From contig JADJZR010000002.1 in NCBI GenBank assembly GCA_016715645.1, forward strand, positions 186,001 to 250,000: a stretch of 64,000 bases of DNA, written 5' to 3'. Every line of letters starts with the position of its first letter. Positions within the stretch are counted from its first letter, which is position 1. Made by a program: the position numbers and the translations under genes. Under the pieces are notes generated by a model. The model did not search any database, was not told the origin of the DNA, and was given only the letters and a program-made list of their open reading frames with translations. The stretch comes from Elusimicrobiota bacterium. GTDB lineage: Bacteria > Elusimicrobiota > Elusimicrobia > FEN-1173. Below are positions 35,781 to 44,707 of this stretch, piece by piece.

Positions 35781-36356
35781 ATGAACTTCAATCGTGTATC
35801 ACTTCTTCTGGCAGGGCTGTTTTTCTTCGCTGTCGCCGCGCAGGCGGCGAGTATGGAGCAGAAAGAAACCATGTGGACGATCAATTACGGCAATGTTTAT
35901 GGAGATATTGAAGACTCTGATGCCAATGCCTCTGGTTGGCGGTTGAACGGTTCCTACGAAGTCAATCGTGCCGGAAGCAAATTCTGGCATGGGTTGGGCG
36001 TCGGGTGGATTGAAACGACGGGAGACTCGAACCGTAATGGTGAACAGGTTGATTACACGCTCACAAGCATGCCCATCTACTACCAGCCGAAAATTTTATT
36101 CGGCCAGGATTCATTGAAAGGGTTTGTGAAGGGAGCCCTGGGTTGGCATTTTTCTGATTATGAGGCCAAAGGAACGTATCGTCGTGTGGATGCGAACGAA
36201 AGTGGCTTATACGCTGGGATAGGCGTCGGCGGGATGTATGTTATCAATACAAAATATGTCATCAGCCTTGAATACGAATGGGCCTACCTGGACAACTACT
36301 ACTATCGAGATAACGCCGTCCAATCGGCCATGCTGGGTTTTGGAATAAAGCTGTAG
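35781..36356 (+). CDS. Small outer-membrane beta-barrel protein
   Basis: 191 residues with a typical signal peptide ending AAQAAS. The mature part has about eight aromatic strands with acidic loops (e.g. WTINYGNVYGDIEDS, YYQPKILFGQDSLKGF) and ends in SAMLGFGIKL. This fits an OmpA/OmpW-like eight-strand barrel (PF13505-type) rather than a porin. A purine-rich ribosome site (AAAAGGGGG) precedes the ATG. It follows the rhodanese gene by 33 bp and precedes a lipoprotein pair. Confidence 0.7.
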   Translation: MNFNRVSLLLAGLFFFAVAAQAASMEQKETMWTINYGNVYGDIEDSDANASGWRLNGSYEVNRAGSKFWHGLGVGWIETTGDSNRNGEQVDYTLTSMPIYYQPKILFGQDSLKGFVKGALGWHFSDYEAKGTYRRVDANESGLYAGIGVGGMYVINTKYVISLEYEWAYLDNYYYRDNAVQSAMLGFGIKL

Positions 36357-36387
36357 GTTTTCGCCTTTTCGGCGCGGGAGGTTTAAT

Positions 36388-36786
36388 ATGCCCACACGAA
36401 ACTTCGCGGGACTGCTTGTCCTCTTGATGATGACGGGGGCCTGCGGCTCCGGATCGAAATCGAAAGATTGGAATCCCGAGCAGGCCCGCGCCCAATGGGA
36501 GCCCGAGGTGATGAAGCGGGTAAAAGATACGGAACGAGCCAACAAAGTCATCGACCTGGCTGTTCAGGTTGAGGCAAAGAATCGGGTCCTGATGGAGGAA
36601 ATTGCCAAGTTCAAGCGAGACCTGATGGAGGTTAACAAGAATTACGAATCCACCCGCGAAGACTACGGGCACGTGTTTAAAAAGTTCAAGGAAGAAAAGA
36701 ACCAAGCCCTTGAGGAAATCGTCGAAGCGATGTTCGCCATGCGGGAGCAAACATCGCCCGAAGAGTGGAAAAAACTGATGCGCTAA
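36388..36786 (+). CDS. Coiled-coil lipoprotein
   Basis: 132 residues. Lipobox TGAC places the lipidated Cys at 19. The rest is charged and helical, with the segment NKNYESTREDYGHVFKKF, a probable coiled coil. The adjacent gene encodes a related segment (IKDYNSTREDFNRLFLDI), so the two are probably duplicates. GGGAGG precedes the ATG. A scaffold or periplasmic partner role is possible; no known family is recognised. Confidence 0.65.
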   Translation: MPTRNFAGLLVLLMMTGACGSGSKSKDWNPEQARAQWEPEVMKRVKDTERANKVIDLAVQVEAKNRVLMEEIAKFKRDLMEVNKNYESTREDYGHVFKKFKEEKNQALEEIVEAMFAMREQTSPEEWKKLMR

Positions 36787-36800
36787 GGAGGAAAATCAAC

Positions 36801-37193
36801 ATGTTATGGGCGGCGCTGATCTTCTGTTTCCTGTATTTTTCCGGTGGTTCCACGGATGGTATCTATTTGCCTTGGGTTGTCGAATCGGCGAAGCATCAGC
36901 TGAAAGGAGAGATCCGAGACAAGGAGCGGTCAAAAAAAGCCATTAAAATTTTGGATGAGATGACCCGTAGCGCGAAATCCTATGTGAAGAATCTCAAAAA
37001 GTCGGAGAAACAGATGGGGAAGCTCATCAAGGATTATAATTCCACCCGGGAAGATTTTAACCGGCTTTTTTTGGACATTGAGACGAAACGTGAAGTTTCA
37101 ACCGCGGAGATCTTGGATCGTTTGCCGAACTTGAAACAGAACATACGCAAGGAAGAGTGGACAAAAGCGTTTCAAGAAAAAAGTGAGAAGTAG
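36801..37193 (+). CDS. Exported coiled-coil protein, paralogue of the preceding lipoprotein
   Basis: 130 residues from ATG 36801, preceded by AAGGAGG. A hydrophobic N-terminus (WAALIFCFLYFSGG) acts as signal or anchor. The helical body KAIKILDEMTRSAKSYVKNL, with the DYNSTREDF motif, parallels its neighbour at 36388. The two genes are 14 bp apart. They probably form a pair of interacting envelope proteins in a cluster with a barrel and a DUF202 membrane protein. Function unknown. Confidence 0.6.
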   Translation: MLWAALIFCFLYFSGGSTDGIYLPWVVESAKHQLKGEIRDKERSKKAIKILDEMTRSAKSYVKNLKKSEKQMGKLIKDYNSTREDFNRLFLDIETKREVSTAEILDRLPNLKQNIRKEEWTKAFQEKSEK

Positions 37194-37230
37194 TTAAAAA
37201 CCAGCAGTTAAATTCTTTCGGAGGGTTTGT

Positions 37231-37671
37231 ATGGCCAAAGAAGACAAATCCGTTTCGAGCGAGCTGGGTAGCATTAAACCTGACCCCGCTCCGGATGCGA
37301 ACGAGATGGCTCTGCTCCGAACCCTGATGGCGGCGGACCGGTCGTTGATGGCGTGGGTGCGAACGGGCCTATCCCTCATCACCTTTGGGTTCACGGTTTA
37401 TAAGTTTCTTCAGTTTGATAGTCAAAAATACCTGGCCGCGGGCCAGGCGGCGCTCGGGGCGTCCAGCCCGCGGGTGGTGGGGCTGTTCATGATCGGGGTG
37501 GGTATGCTTTGCCTGGGGATGGGGATGGTTGAAAATGTGATCACGGTCAAGGGCCTGCGGGGACGGGAAAACGTTGTGCATCCGCGGTACTCCCTGGTGA
37601 TGGCGGGCCTGATCTTGACCCTGGGATTGGTGGTCTTTGTGGGCATTCTATTTCGAGTGAAAGGGATTTAA
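37231..37671 (+). CDS. DUF202/YidH-family membrane protein
   Basis: 146 residues. The cytoplasmic N-terminus is acidic; the family signature LMAADRSLMAWVRTGLSLITFGFT is split by the first helix, and two more helices follow (VVGLFMIGVGMLCLGMGMV, LVMAGLILTLGLVVFVGIL). DUF202 proteins such as E. coli YidH are small inner-membrane proteins of unknown role, sometimes fused to SPX or VTC domains in eukaryotes. GGAGG stands before the ATG. It lies in the same direction as the coiled-coil pair. Confidence 0.82.
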   Translation: MAKEDKSVSSELGSIKPDPAPDANEMALLRTLMAADRSLMAWVRTGLSLITFGFTVYKFLQFDSQKYLAAGQAALGASSPRVVGLFMIGVGMLCLGMGMVENVITVKGLRGRENVVHPRYSLVMAGLILTLGLVVFVGILFRVKGI

Positions 37672-37693
37672 CACCAGTGAAGGAGGTTCAACT

Positions 37694-38554
37694 ATGAAGG
37701 GGAAACGTACAGTGCGATGGGCTGTGTTTTTGGCTGTTGCAGGCTTTGTGGGAGGGATGGGCTTTGTTTATGCGGAGGCGCCTGCCGCCGCCACGGAGAA
37801 AAAAGAATGGCGTTTTGCGATCACTCCCTACCTTTGGTTGCCGGATCTTAGTACGACCCTTCGGCACGAGGGCGCTTCGGGGTCCAAGTCGGCGGAAGTC
37901 GAAGTCAGCGCTGGGGACATATTAGAGAAGCTTGAGATGGCGTTGCCCCTAGCCCTCGAAGCCCGGCTGGGACGCCGCTGGTTCGTTTTTTCAGACCTTA
38001 TTTACATGGCCCTCGGCGATGAAAAGAGCCGAGTGAAGAATGTGGATTTTGGGTCCGGCCCAATTGATGTGGACGCATCGGCCGATGTGGGAACGGACAC
38101 GACCCTCTCCATCACCGGGTGGACCGTCTTGGGAGGCTACCGCTATTTTGAATCCAAGAAGGCTTCCTTTGAGCCGACCTTTGGGTTTCGCTATATCGGA
38201 ATGGAGGCGGAAACGGAATGGCTGTTGTCGGGGACCGTGACCGGGCCAGGGCCCGGGGAGACCTTTCAAAAGTCGGGAAGCATTAAAGAAACCGGAGAAC
38301 TTTGGGACGCGTTGATCGGTTGCCGGGGCCAATTCTGGCTGGGGCAAGGCCGATGGGGCGTTCCATACTACATTGACCTTGGCACCGGTGATTCGGACTT
38401 CACTTGGCAGGCGATGTTGGGAATATCCTACGGATTTAAATGGGGAGAACTCTCGGCCTCCTATCGCCATCTGGAATACCACGTTGGCGGATCGAATCTG
38501 ATTCAGGACATAAAGTTCAGCGGGCCAACCCTTGGGTTCGCCTTTCGGTTTTAA
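37694..38554 (+). CDS. Outer-membrane beta-barrel protein, unknown substrate
   Basis: 286 residues with a signal peptide ending near FVYAEAP. The barrel begins with EWRFAITPYLWLPDL, an opening often seen in predicted outer-membrane barrels of about 250 residues. The last strand, FSGPTLGFAFRF, ends in Phe as needed for BAM insertion. A strong AAGGAGG site precedes the ATG. It follows the DUF202 gene and precedes the patatin-autotransporter gene by ~30 bp. No cargo or ligand is evident. Confidence 0.7.
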   Translation: MKGKRTVRWAVFLAVAGFVGGMGFVYAEAPAAATEKKEWRFAITPYLWLPDLSTTLRHEGASGSKSAEVEVSAGDILEKLEMALPLALEARLGRRWFVFSDLIYMALGDEKSRVKNVDFGSGPIDVDASADVGTDTTLSITGWTVLGGYRYFESKKASFEPTFGFRYIGMEAETEWLLSGTVTGPGPGETFQKSGSIKETGELWDALIGCRGQFWLGQGRWGVPYYIDLGTGDSDFTWQAMLGISYGFKWGELSASYRHLEYHVGGSNLIQDIKFSGPTLGFAFRF

Positions 38555-38586
38555 CGGTCTGATAAATGATTAAAGCGAGGTGCGCC

Positions 38587-40809
38587 GTGAAAAAAATATT
38601 CGTCCTGTCGGTCCTGGTATCCATGGTGAGTTCAATATCGATGGCGGTTCCGCCGCCCGCGACGGAGGGGAAAAAAGGCCAACGGCCCCGGATCGGTCTG
38701 GTGTTGAGTGGCGGCGGCGCGCGGGGGGCGGCGCATGTGGGGGTGCTGAAAGTGTTGGAGGAATTGCGCATCCCCGTCGATTTTGTCGCCGGGACCAGCA
38801 TGGGGTCGGCGGTGGGGGGACTTTTCGCTTCTGGGTTGACGCCCCAGGAGTTGGACGTGCTTTTTGCGGACTTCGACTGGAACGCGGCGTTTTCCGATTC
38901 GCCGCCTCGGCGGGAACTCTCCTATCGGCGCAAATCCGATGATCGAACCTTCCGCGTTAAGGCCCGGGTCGGCGTCGGGGAGGAGGGAATCGAACTGCCC
39001 CTGGGGCTGGTGGAGGGACAAAACTTTGTGACGGAGCTCCGCAAGCTTTCCCGGGTCACGCAGTCGGTGGACAGTTTCGACGATCTTTCCATTCCCTTCC
39101 GCGCCATGGCCACGGACCTGGAGACGGGCAAATCGGTGATACTGGATAAGGGCGACCTGGTGAACGCCATTCGAGCGTCCATCGCCATCGTGCCGCTTTT
39201 TTCTCCCGTCGAAATCAACGGGCGTCTGTATGTGGACGGCGGTTACCTCAAAAATGTCCCCGTGGACGTCGTTCAGAAAATGGGGGTGGACCGGCTCATC
39301 GTGGTGAACATCGGGACGCCTCTGACGAAACGCAAGGATATCAAGTCCGTCCTTGACGTTTTTTCCCAGGTGGGACGCCTCGGAGGGCAATACCAGGATG
39401 AACGCCAAATGTCCCTCATCGGGCGGGACGACCTTTTGATTCGGCCGGATCTCACGGGTTTAAGCTTTGTGGATTTCGGAAAAATTCCCGAAATCATGAA
39501 ACGCGGGGAAGACGCGACCCGCGCCATCGCCAAGGAACTGGCCCCCCTGTCCTTAACGGAAGAGGACTACCGCGCATGGCGGGCGTCCCTAAAACCGCGA
39601 CCCCAACTGCCCCGGGTGGACAGCATCGAGGTTCGCAACGGAACCCGCATCAAAGATTCCGTGTTGACCCCTTTCATCAGCCAGCCGGTGGGGGAGAACT
39701 TGGACCCCGTGCGCATGCAGAAAGATCTGGCGCGGCTCTTTGGGCTCGGTTACTTCGAATGCATTGACTACCACGTGGAACGTCGGGACGACAAGAATGT
39801 CGTGGTGGTCAACGCTCCCCGCAAAGGGTGGGGACCGAATTACCTGAAGTTGGGGTTTAAAATGGCCGAAGATTTCAAGGGCCACGGGGACTATGGAATT
39901 ATGGGTCGGTTTCAGATGACGGAACTCAACCCCCTGGGCGCGGAGTTCCAGGCGGACGCCGTGGTGGGCCTCAATTCCGGGGTGTCGGCAGAATTCTACC
40001 AGCCGGTGGGGAAAGTTCCCCGCCGATTGAGTTACGGCGCTCCCTATTTTGTTTTCACCAAAGCACTGCTCCAGCAGGTCAATCAGCCGATTATCATCAA
40101 TGAAGGCGCAAGAGAAGTGGCGTTTCGAGACCAACACTCGGGACTGGTGGGAGGCGGCGGGCGAAGTTTGGGAAACTGGGGCCACGCGCGGCTGGGCCTG
40201 TCCTGGACGGACCAAAGTTATCGCACTCCAACCGTGCCCAACATTTCGAAAGAATATGAGCAGGGCGAAGGGCTGTTGGAGGTGGCCGTGGACACCGTGG
40301 ACGACGCCGGGTTTCCCCGCCGGGGTCTTTTGGCGGACGTGTGGGGCCGCGCCACGGGGGCCGACCTGGGCGCCGAGGCCCCGGCCTCGGTCGTGGGGAT
40401 CCGGGCCATGCAAGCCTTTTCCCTCGATCGGCACACACTCCGTTTGAAAGGGGAATGGGCCGATAATTTTAACAACTCTCCGGAAAACCCCTACTTTCAA
40501 AGGATCGGCGGGTTTCTCAACCTTGGTGGCTACAGCCAAAACAGTTTGTTGGGCACTCAAAAAGCCCTGGTTCAGACCCAATATCTTTACGACATCGGCA
40601 AAGTCATGGGCAAATCGCTCCACGGGGGCGTCGCCGCGGAGTGGGGCGGGGTCTGGGACCAGTCGGTTGAAATTGCTGGAGCCTCCAACATCTTTTCCGG
40701 AACCATATTTGCCGCGATGACCACGTCCATCGGCCCCGCTTACTTTGGTTACTCCCGAGCGGAGAGCGGCGTGGGGAGCTTTTACCTTTACATCGGACAG
40801 GCCTTTTAA
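38587..40809 (+). CDS. Patatin-like phospholipase with Omp85 barrel (PlpD-type, type Vd)
   Basis: GTG 38587 is chosen because GAGG lies six bases upstream and it yields the signal peptide MKKIFVLSVLVSMVSSISMA; ATG 38566 is an alternative without a ribosome site. Residues ~30-320 are a patatin domain: oxyanion loop GGGARG, nucleophile elbow GTSMGS and Asp in DGGYLKN. A single POTRA-like region (~340-410) and a C-terminal barrel (~420-740) follow, ending in a Phe strand. This is the PlpD type Vd secretion layout, in which the lipase is displayed or released at the surface. Lipid A or phospholipid hydrolysis is the likely activity. Confidence 0.9.
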   Translation: MKKIFVLSVLVSMVSSISMAVPPPATEGKKGQRPRIGLVLSGGGARGAAHVGVLKVLEELRIPVDFVAGTSMGSAVGGLFASGLTPQELDVLFADFDWNAAFSDSPPRRELSYRRKSDDRTFRVKARVGVGEEGIELPLGLVEGQNFVTELRKLSRVTQSVDSFDDLSIPFRAMATDLETGKSVILDKGDLVNAIRASIAIVPLFSPVEINGRLYVDGGYLKNVPVDVVQKMGVDRLIVVNIGTPLTKRKDIKSVLDVFSQVGRLGGQYQDERQMSLIGRDDLLIRPDLTGLSFVDFGKIPEIMKRGEDATRAIAKELAPLSLTEEDYRAWRASLKPRPQLPRVDSIEVRNGTRIKDSVLTPFISQPVGENLDPVRMQKDLARLFGLGYFECIDYHVERRDDKNVVVVNAPRKGWGPNYLKLGFKMAEDFKGHGDYGIMGRFQMTELNPLGAEFQADAVVGLNSGVSAEFYQPVGKVPRRLSYGAPYFVFTKALLQQVNQPIIINEGAREVAFRDQHSGLVGGGGRSLGNWGHARLGLSWTDQSYRTPTVPNISKEYEQGEGLLEVAVDTVDDAGFPRRGLLADVWGRATGADLGAEAPASVVGIRAMQAFSLDRHTLRLKGEWADNFNNSPENPYFQRIGGFLNLGGYSQNSLLGTQKALVQTQYLYDIGKVMGKSLHGGVAAEWGGVWDQSVEIAGASNIFSGTIFAAMTTSIGPAYFGYSRAESGVGSFYLYIGQAF

Positions 40810-40821
40810 ACGGCCCCTCCG

Positions 40822-40962
40822 ATGAACCCGCGACAGGCCCGGCTTGACGAGTTTCGATACTGGGGCCTGTTGCTTGGTTGCGGGACCGTCTGCGAGGCGT
40901 TACTCATGTGTCATTTAACCTCCATTGAGCTCGAGGAAGATTTGGGCAAGTCAAACCTATGA
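40822..40962 (+). CDS. Possible 46-residue small protein
   Basis: ATG 40822 opens a frame of 46 codons whose TGA (40960-40962) overlaps the ATG of the GH13 gene (ATGA). It begins MNPRQARLDEFRYWG and has a short hydrophobic stretch with three Cys (LLLGCGTVCEALLMC). The overlap and position suggest translation coupling, but no Shine-Dalgarno sequence is visible and no family is known. Confidence 0.35.
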   Translation: MNPRQARLDEFRYWGLLLGCGTVCEALLMCHLTSIELEEDLGKSNL

Positions 40963-42460
40963 CCTCGCCCCGATACCCGTCGCTGTTCCAAGTCAACACC
41001 CGCGTTCTCCTCACGGAACTCGCCCGCCGCCAGAAACGGCCCGCGACCTTGGACGACGTACCGGAAGAAGAACTGGACGATTGGCGGGCGAAGGGGTTTG
41101 ACTGGATCTGGTTTTTGAGCGTCTGGAAAACCGGCCCGGCGAGCCGGTCTGTTTCGCGCTCGGAGCCCGGCTGGCGGCGGGAGTTTCAAAACACCCTGCC
41201 CGACCTGGCGGAGGAGGACATCGGCGGGTCCGGGTTCGCCGTATCGGACTATTCGGTTGCCCCCTCCCTCGGAGGGCCGGAGGCCCTGGGCCGGTTTCGC
41301 GACCGCTTGAAAAACGGGGATTAAAGCTCATGCTGGATTTTGTTCCGAACCACATGGGCTTGGACCATCCCTGGGCGGTGGAACATCCCGAACGGTTCGT
41401 TTCCGGCACAACGGAAGACCTCCAACGTCAACCCCAAAATTACACCCGGGTCCCTGGGAGCGGATCAATTCTGGGCCATGGGCGCGACCCCTATTTCCCA
41501 GGCTGGCCGGACACACTCCAATTGGATTACAGCCATCCCGCCGCCCAAGACGCCCTAGTGGGGGAACTGGTCCGGATTGCGGGTCAGTGCGACGGGGTCC
41601 GATGCGACATGGCCATGCTCCTCCTGCCGGATGTGTTCGAGCGAACCTGGGGCCGTCGGCCCGCCCCCTTCTGGCCCCGGGCGATTTCCGCCGTGCGCGC
41701 AGTGGTCCCCGGTTTTTGTTTCATGGCGGAGGTTTATTGGGACCTGGAGTGGACCCTCCAGCAACAGGGATTTGATTACACCTACGACAAACGGTTATAC
41801 GACCGTTTGCGGGAGGGGCACGCCGGGCCTGTCCGAGACCACCTCCGCGGGGATCCCTCCTACCAGGACAAACTCGCCCGGTTCCTGGAAAACCACGATG
41901 AACCGCGGGCGGCGGCGGTGTTCGATGACCGGAGGCATGAGGCGGCGGCGGTCGTGACGTTTATGTCGCCGGGTCTTCGTTTTTTCCACCAGGGCCAGTT
42001 GGAGGGGCGCCGGGCCCGAATCTCTCCCCATCTGGTGCGGGCTCCCGACGAGCCAGTGAACGGTGCTCTCCAAGATTTCTACGGACGTTTACTTGCCGCG
42101 CTTCGCCGGCCCGCCGTCCGCGACGGCCGTTGGCGGCTTTTGGAATGCCGGCCCGCCTGGGACGGGAATGGGTCCTGGGACGGGTTCCTGGCGTTCCTGT
42201 GGGAGGGACAAAGAGAGACGTTGTTGGTGGCGGTCAACCATTCTCCGACGTCCGCGCAATGTTACGTTCCCTTGCCGCTACCGGATTTGGGAGGAAAGAC
42301 GGTCCTGTTGCGAGACACGCTTGGGTCCGCCCGCTACAAGAGGCGGGGAGATGACCTGCTCTCTCCCGGATTGTTCCTCGACCTGCCGCCTTGGGGTCGC
42401 CACGTTTTTGATGTCACCGTTGATTCAAAAGGGGATTTCAATGAAAGCGATAACCGTTGA
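40959..42460 (+). CDS. Alpha-amylase-family (GH13) enzyme, frameshifted
   Basis: A catalytic (beta/alpha)8 protein split by one missing base near 41312-41324. The first part covers 40959-41324, the second runs from about 41330. Joined, region I reads LKLMLDFVPNHMGLDHPW, region II GVRCDMAMLLL (catalytic Asp), region III FMAEVYW (catalytic Glu) and region IV FLENHDEPRAA (transition-state Asp), so all active residues survive. It probably acts on alpha-glucans or a small glucoside. There is no signal peptide, so it is cytoplasmic. It ends 20 bp inside the next gene and precedes a glucose-dehydrogenase-like gene. Confidence 0.8.
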
Positions 42461-43493
42461 ACCGATGCGGCCGGGCACCGTCCGCTGGGAAGAGGTTCCC
42501 GAACCCGTGGAGTCGGAAGGATCGATTTTGGTGGAGGCGGTGGCCGTGGGGGTGTGCGGAACCGACGTGGAGATCGCTGAAGGGAAATATGGTTGGGCGC
42601 CCCCTGGCCGACCCCGGCTGATTCTGGGGCACGAGTCCCTGGGCCGGGTATTGGATCCGGGTTCTAACCAATTGCTGGCCAAGGGGGATTTGGTCGTCGG
42701 CATCGTGCGAAGGCCCGACCCTCTTCCGTGCCCCAATTGCGCCATGGGAGAGTGGGACATGTGCCGCAACGGAAAATACACCGAGCGGGGCATCAAGGAA
42801 ATCAACGGCTATATGTCCGAACGATGGCGCATCGAACCGGAATACGCCATCAAAATTGATCCGACGCTGGGCTTGCTCGGCGTGTTATTGGAGCCCACCA
42901 CGGTGGTCGCCAAGGCCTGGGAGATGGTGGGCCTGACGGGACGCCGTTCTTATTGGGAACCTCACACCGCGCTCATCACCGGCGCGGGGCCCATCGGCCT
43001 TCTGGCGGCCATGATCGGCCGCCAGTATGGCTTTAATGTCCACGTTCTGGACCGAATGACCTCCGGCCTCAAACCTGACCTGGTCAAGGCCTTGGGGGCA
43101 ACCTACCATTCCGGCTCCGTGGCCCAGCTGGACTTGGAGCCCGACGTCATCATCGAATGCACCGGCGTGGGCCAGGTGATCGGGGAAGCCATTGGAAAGG
43201 TCGCTTCCGGAGGCGCGGTTTGCCTCACCGGTGTGGGAAGCGGCGCCGCCACGGCTCGGCAGGACGCCGGTACCGTGGCCGCGAGCGTGGTGTTGAAAAA
43301 CAACATTATCGTCGGAAGCGTCAACGCCAACAAGCGACAGTGGTACAGGGCCGGGCAGGCCTTGGCCCGGGCCGATCGACAGTGGCTGTCCCGCCTCATC
43401 ACCCGCCGGGTCGCCCCCGCGGACTTTCCCCAGGCCCTGGAGCGGAAGCCAGACGACATCAAGGTCGTCTTGGAATTTATAAAAATCCCGTAA
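42441..43493 (+). CDS. Glucose-1-dehydrogenase-like zinc alcohol dehydrogenase
   Basis: 350 residues from ATG 42441 (AGGGG upstream). The medium-chain dehydrogenase fold is clear: catalytic zinc site VGVCGTDVEIAEG and the GHESLGRV His-Glu, a structural-zinc-like Cys cluster PCPNCAMGEWDMCRNG, and the NAD(P) Rossmann ALITGAGPIGLLAAM. The sequence style (glucose-dehydrogenase N- and C-terminal signatures) recalls archaeal-type glucose 1-dehydrogenases. It would oxidise glucose or a related sugar to a lactone, fitting its place after the GH13 gene. The substrate is not certain. Confidence 0.78.
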   Translation: MKAITVEPMRPGTVRWEEVPEPVESEGSILVEAVAVGVCGTDVEIAEGKYGWAPPGRPRLILGHESLGRVLDPGSNQLLAKGDLVVGIVRRPDPLPCPNCAMGEWDMCRNGKYTERGIKEINGYMSERWRIEPEYAIKIDPTLGLLGVLLEPTTVVAKAWEMVGLTGRRSYWEPHTALITGAGPIGLLAAMIGRQYGFNVHVLDRMTSGLKPDLVKALGATYHSGSVAQLDLEPDVIIECTGVGQVIGEAIGKVASGGAVCLTGVGSGAATARQDAGTVAASVVLKNNIIVGSVNANKRQWYRAGQALARADRQWLSRLITRRVAPADFPQALERKPDDIKVVLEFIKIP

Positions 43494-43513
43494 CCCGGGA
43501 GGGTGTCATTAAA

Positions 43514-44308
43514 TTGGATTGGAAAACATTTTGGGCCGAACTGGTCGGGACGGCCGTTTTGGTCCTGGTGGGGCTGTCCTTGGTTACGGTTATGTTCGGA
43601 ACGGGATCCCCCCTGCCTCGGCTGATTCCGGACGAAGGTCTGAGGCGGTTTATCGCTGGTTTTCTGTTTGGCACGATGGGGGCCCTCATCGCGTTATCGC
43701 CCGTTGGTAAAATCAGCGGCGCCCACATCAACCCGGTGGTGACCCTCGCCTTTCGTCTCATGGGAAAACTCGATCTGGTGACGGCCCTGGGGTACATCGC
43801 GGCCCAGTTCGCGGGCGGCGTAGTCGGGTGCGTTCCTCTGTTGTTGTGGGGGGACATGGGCCGAAGCGTATCGTTTGGAGCGACCTTGCCGGGATCCGGT
43901 TATTCCACCGCGGTGGTGTTCGGGGGGGAAGTCGTGACGACGTTCCTCATGATCACTCTGCTCGCGGTATTTCTTGGATTTCGTCACCTACGCCCGTTCA
44001 CCCCGGCGTTGTTCCCGCCCCTATACGCGGTCATGGTATGGCTGGAGTCGCCAATTTCAGGCACAAGCACCAACCCCGCCCGAAGTTTGGGCCCGGCGTT
44101 GATCTCCGGCCGCTGGGACAGTGCGTGGATCTATCTCCTCGGCCCGCTCACGGGCATGCTGATTGCCGTCCTCGCCTGTCGCCTTCTCGCCCGCCGAATC
44201 GAAGTGGCCAAGCTCTACCATTTCGACAGCGACCAGGACCGCTTCCCCATCCGGGCCAGTTATTTTTCACGGCGTGACGGGGTTAACTCTGGACCAACAA
44301 AAAGCTAA
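43514..44308 (+). CDS. Aquaporin/glycerol-facilitator (MIP family)
   Basis: About 264 residues. No ATG fits; TTG 43514, ten bases after GGGAGGG, gives MDWKTFWAELVGTAVLVLVG (ATT 43508 is a weaker choice). Six helices and both NPA loops are present: SGAHINPVVTLAF and SGTSTNPARSLGPALISG. The second carries the usual Arg of the selectivity filter. The protein passes water or small polyols. The gene is adjacent to sugar enzymes and marks the end of the 38.6-44.3 kb group. A degenerate fragment of it is found in the mosaic at 50441-50515. Confidence 0.88.
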   Translation: MDWKTFWAELVGTAVLVLVGLSLVTVMFGTGSPLPRLIPDEGLRRFIAGFLFGTMGALIALSPVGKISGAHINPVVTLAFRLMGKLDLVTALGYIAAQFAGGVVGCVPLLLWGDMGRSVSFGATLPGSGYSTAVVFGGEVVTTFLMITLLAVFLGFRHLRPFTPALFPPLYAVMVWLESPISGTSTNPARSLGPALISGRWDSAWIYLLGPLTGMLIAVLACRLLARRIEVAKLYHFDSDQDRFPIRASYFSRRDGVNSGPTKS

Positions 44309-44416
44309 GTGTATGGCCGTGTCTGGTATACGTATTCCACAACGTCCCCTAATTCCCCGTCGTCGCCGGACCGGGATTGCTTGCCAAACGGCGGGGCCGC
44401 CGGGGGAAGCCTTGGC

Positions 44417-44707
44417 CTAGGCGGCTTGGAGTGTTAGTTTAAATCCAAAGGTTCCGATCAATTGCCGGAGGCTATGGAGGCGCGGGTTCCCTTTCTTGGA
44501 AAGCATTCGGAAGAGGTGTTCCCGATTGAGGTGCGTTTTCCCGGCGATGGAACGAAGCCCCCCATGGACTTGCGCCACGTCCCGCAGGGCGAGAAGAAAA
44601 ACACCATCATCGTCGTCTTGGAGACACGCATTGAGATAACCCACCGCGTAGCGGCGGTTTTTCAGACGGCGCAAAAGATCGTCGTGATAGTCCACAGATG
44701 GTTTCAT
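44417..44707 (-). CDS. Addiction-module antidote (HigA/TIGR02684-like)
   Basis: 96 residues from ATG 44707, with AAGGAGG upstream. The signature is YLNACLQDDDDGVFLLALRD, then a helix-turn-helix-like TGKTHLNREHLFRM variant (IAGKTHLNREHLFRML), then KKGNPRLHSLRQLIGTFGF. These are hallmarks of putative addiction module antidote proteins. The ATG overlaps the toxin TGA (ATGA). It should bind and neutralise the toxin and repress their shared operon. Confidence 0.88.
   Translation of the reverse strand: MKPSVDYHDDLLRRLKNRRYAVGYLNACLQDDDDGVFLLALRDVAQVHGGLRSIAGKTHLNREHLFRMLSKKGNPRLHSLRQLIGTFGFKLTLQAA

Noticed and set aside
39589..40623. Long minus-strand frame opposite the patatin autotransporter
   Set aside because: Antisense shadow of a well-supported gene; composition and lack of motifs argue against coding.
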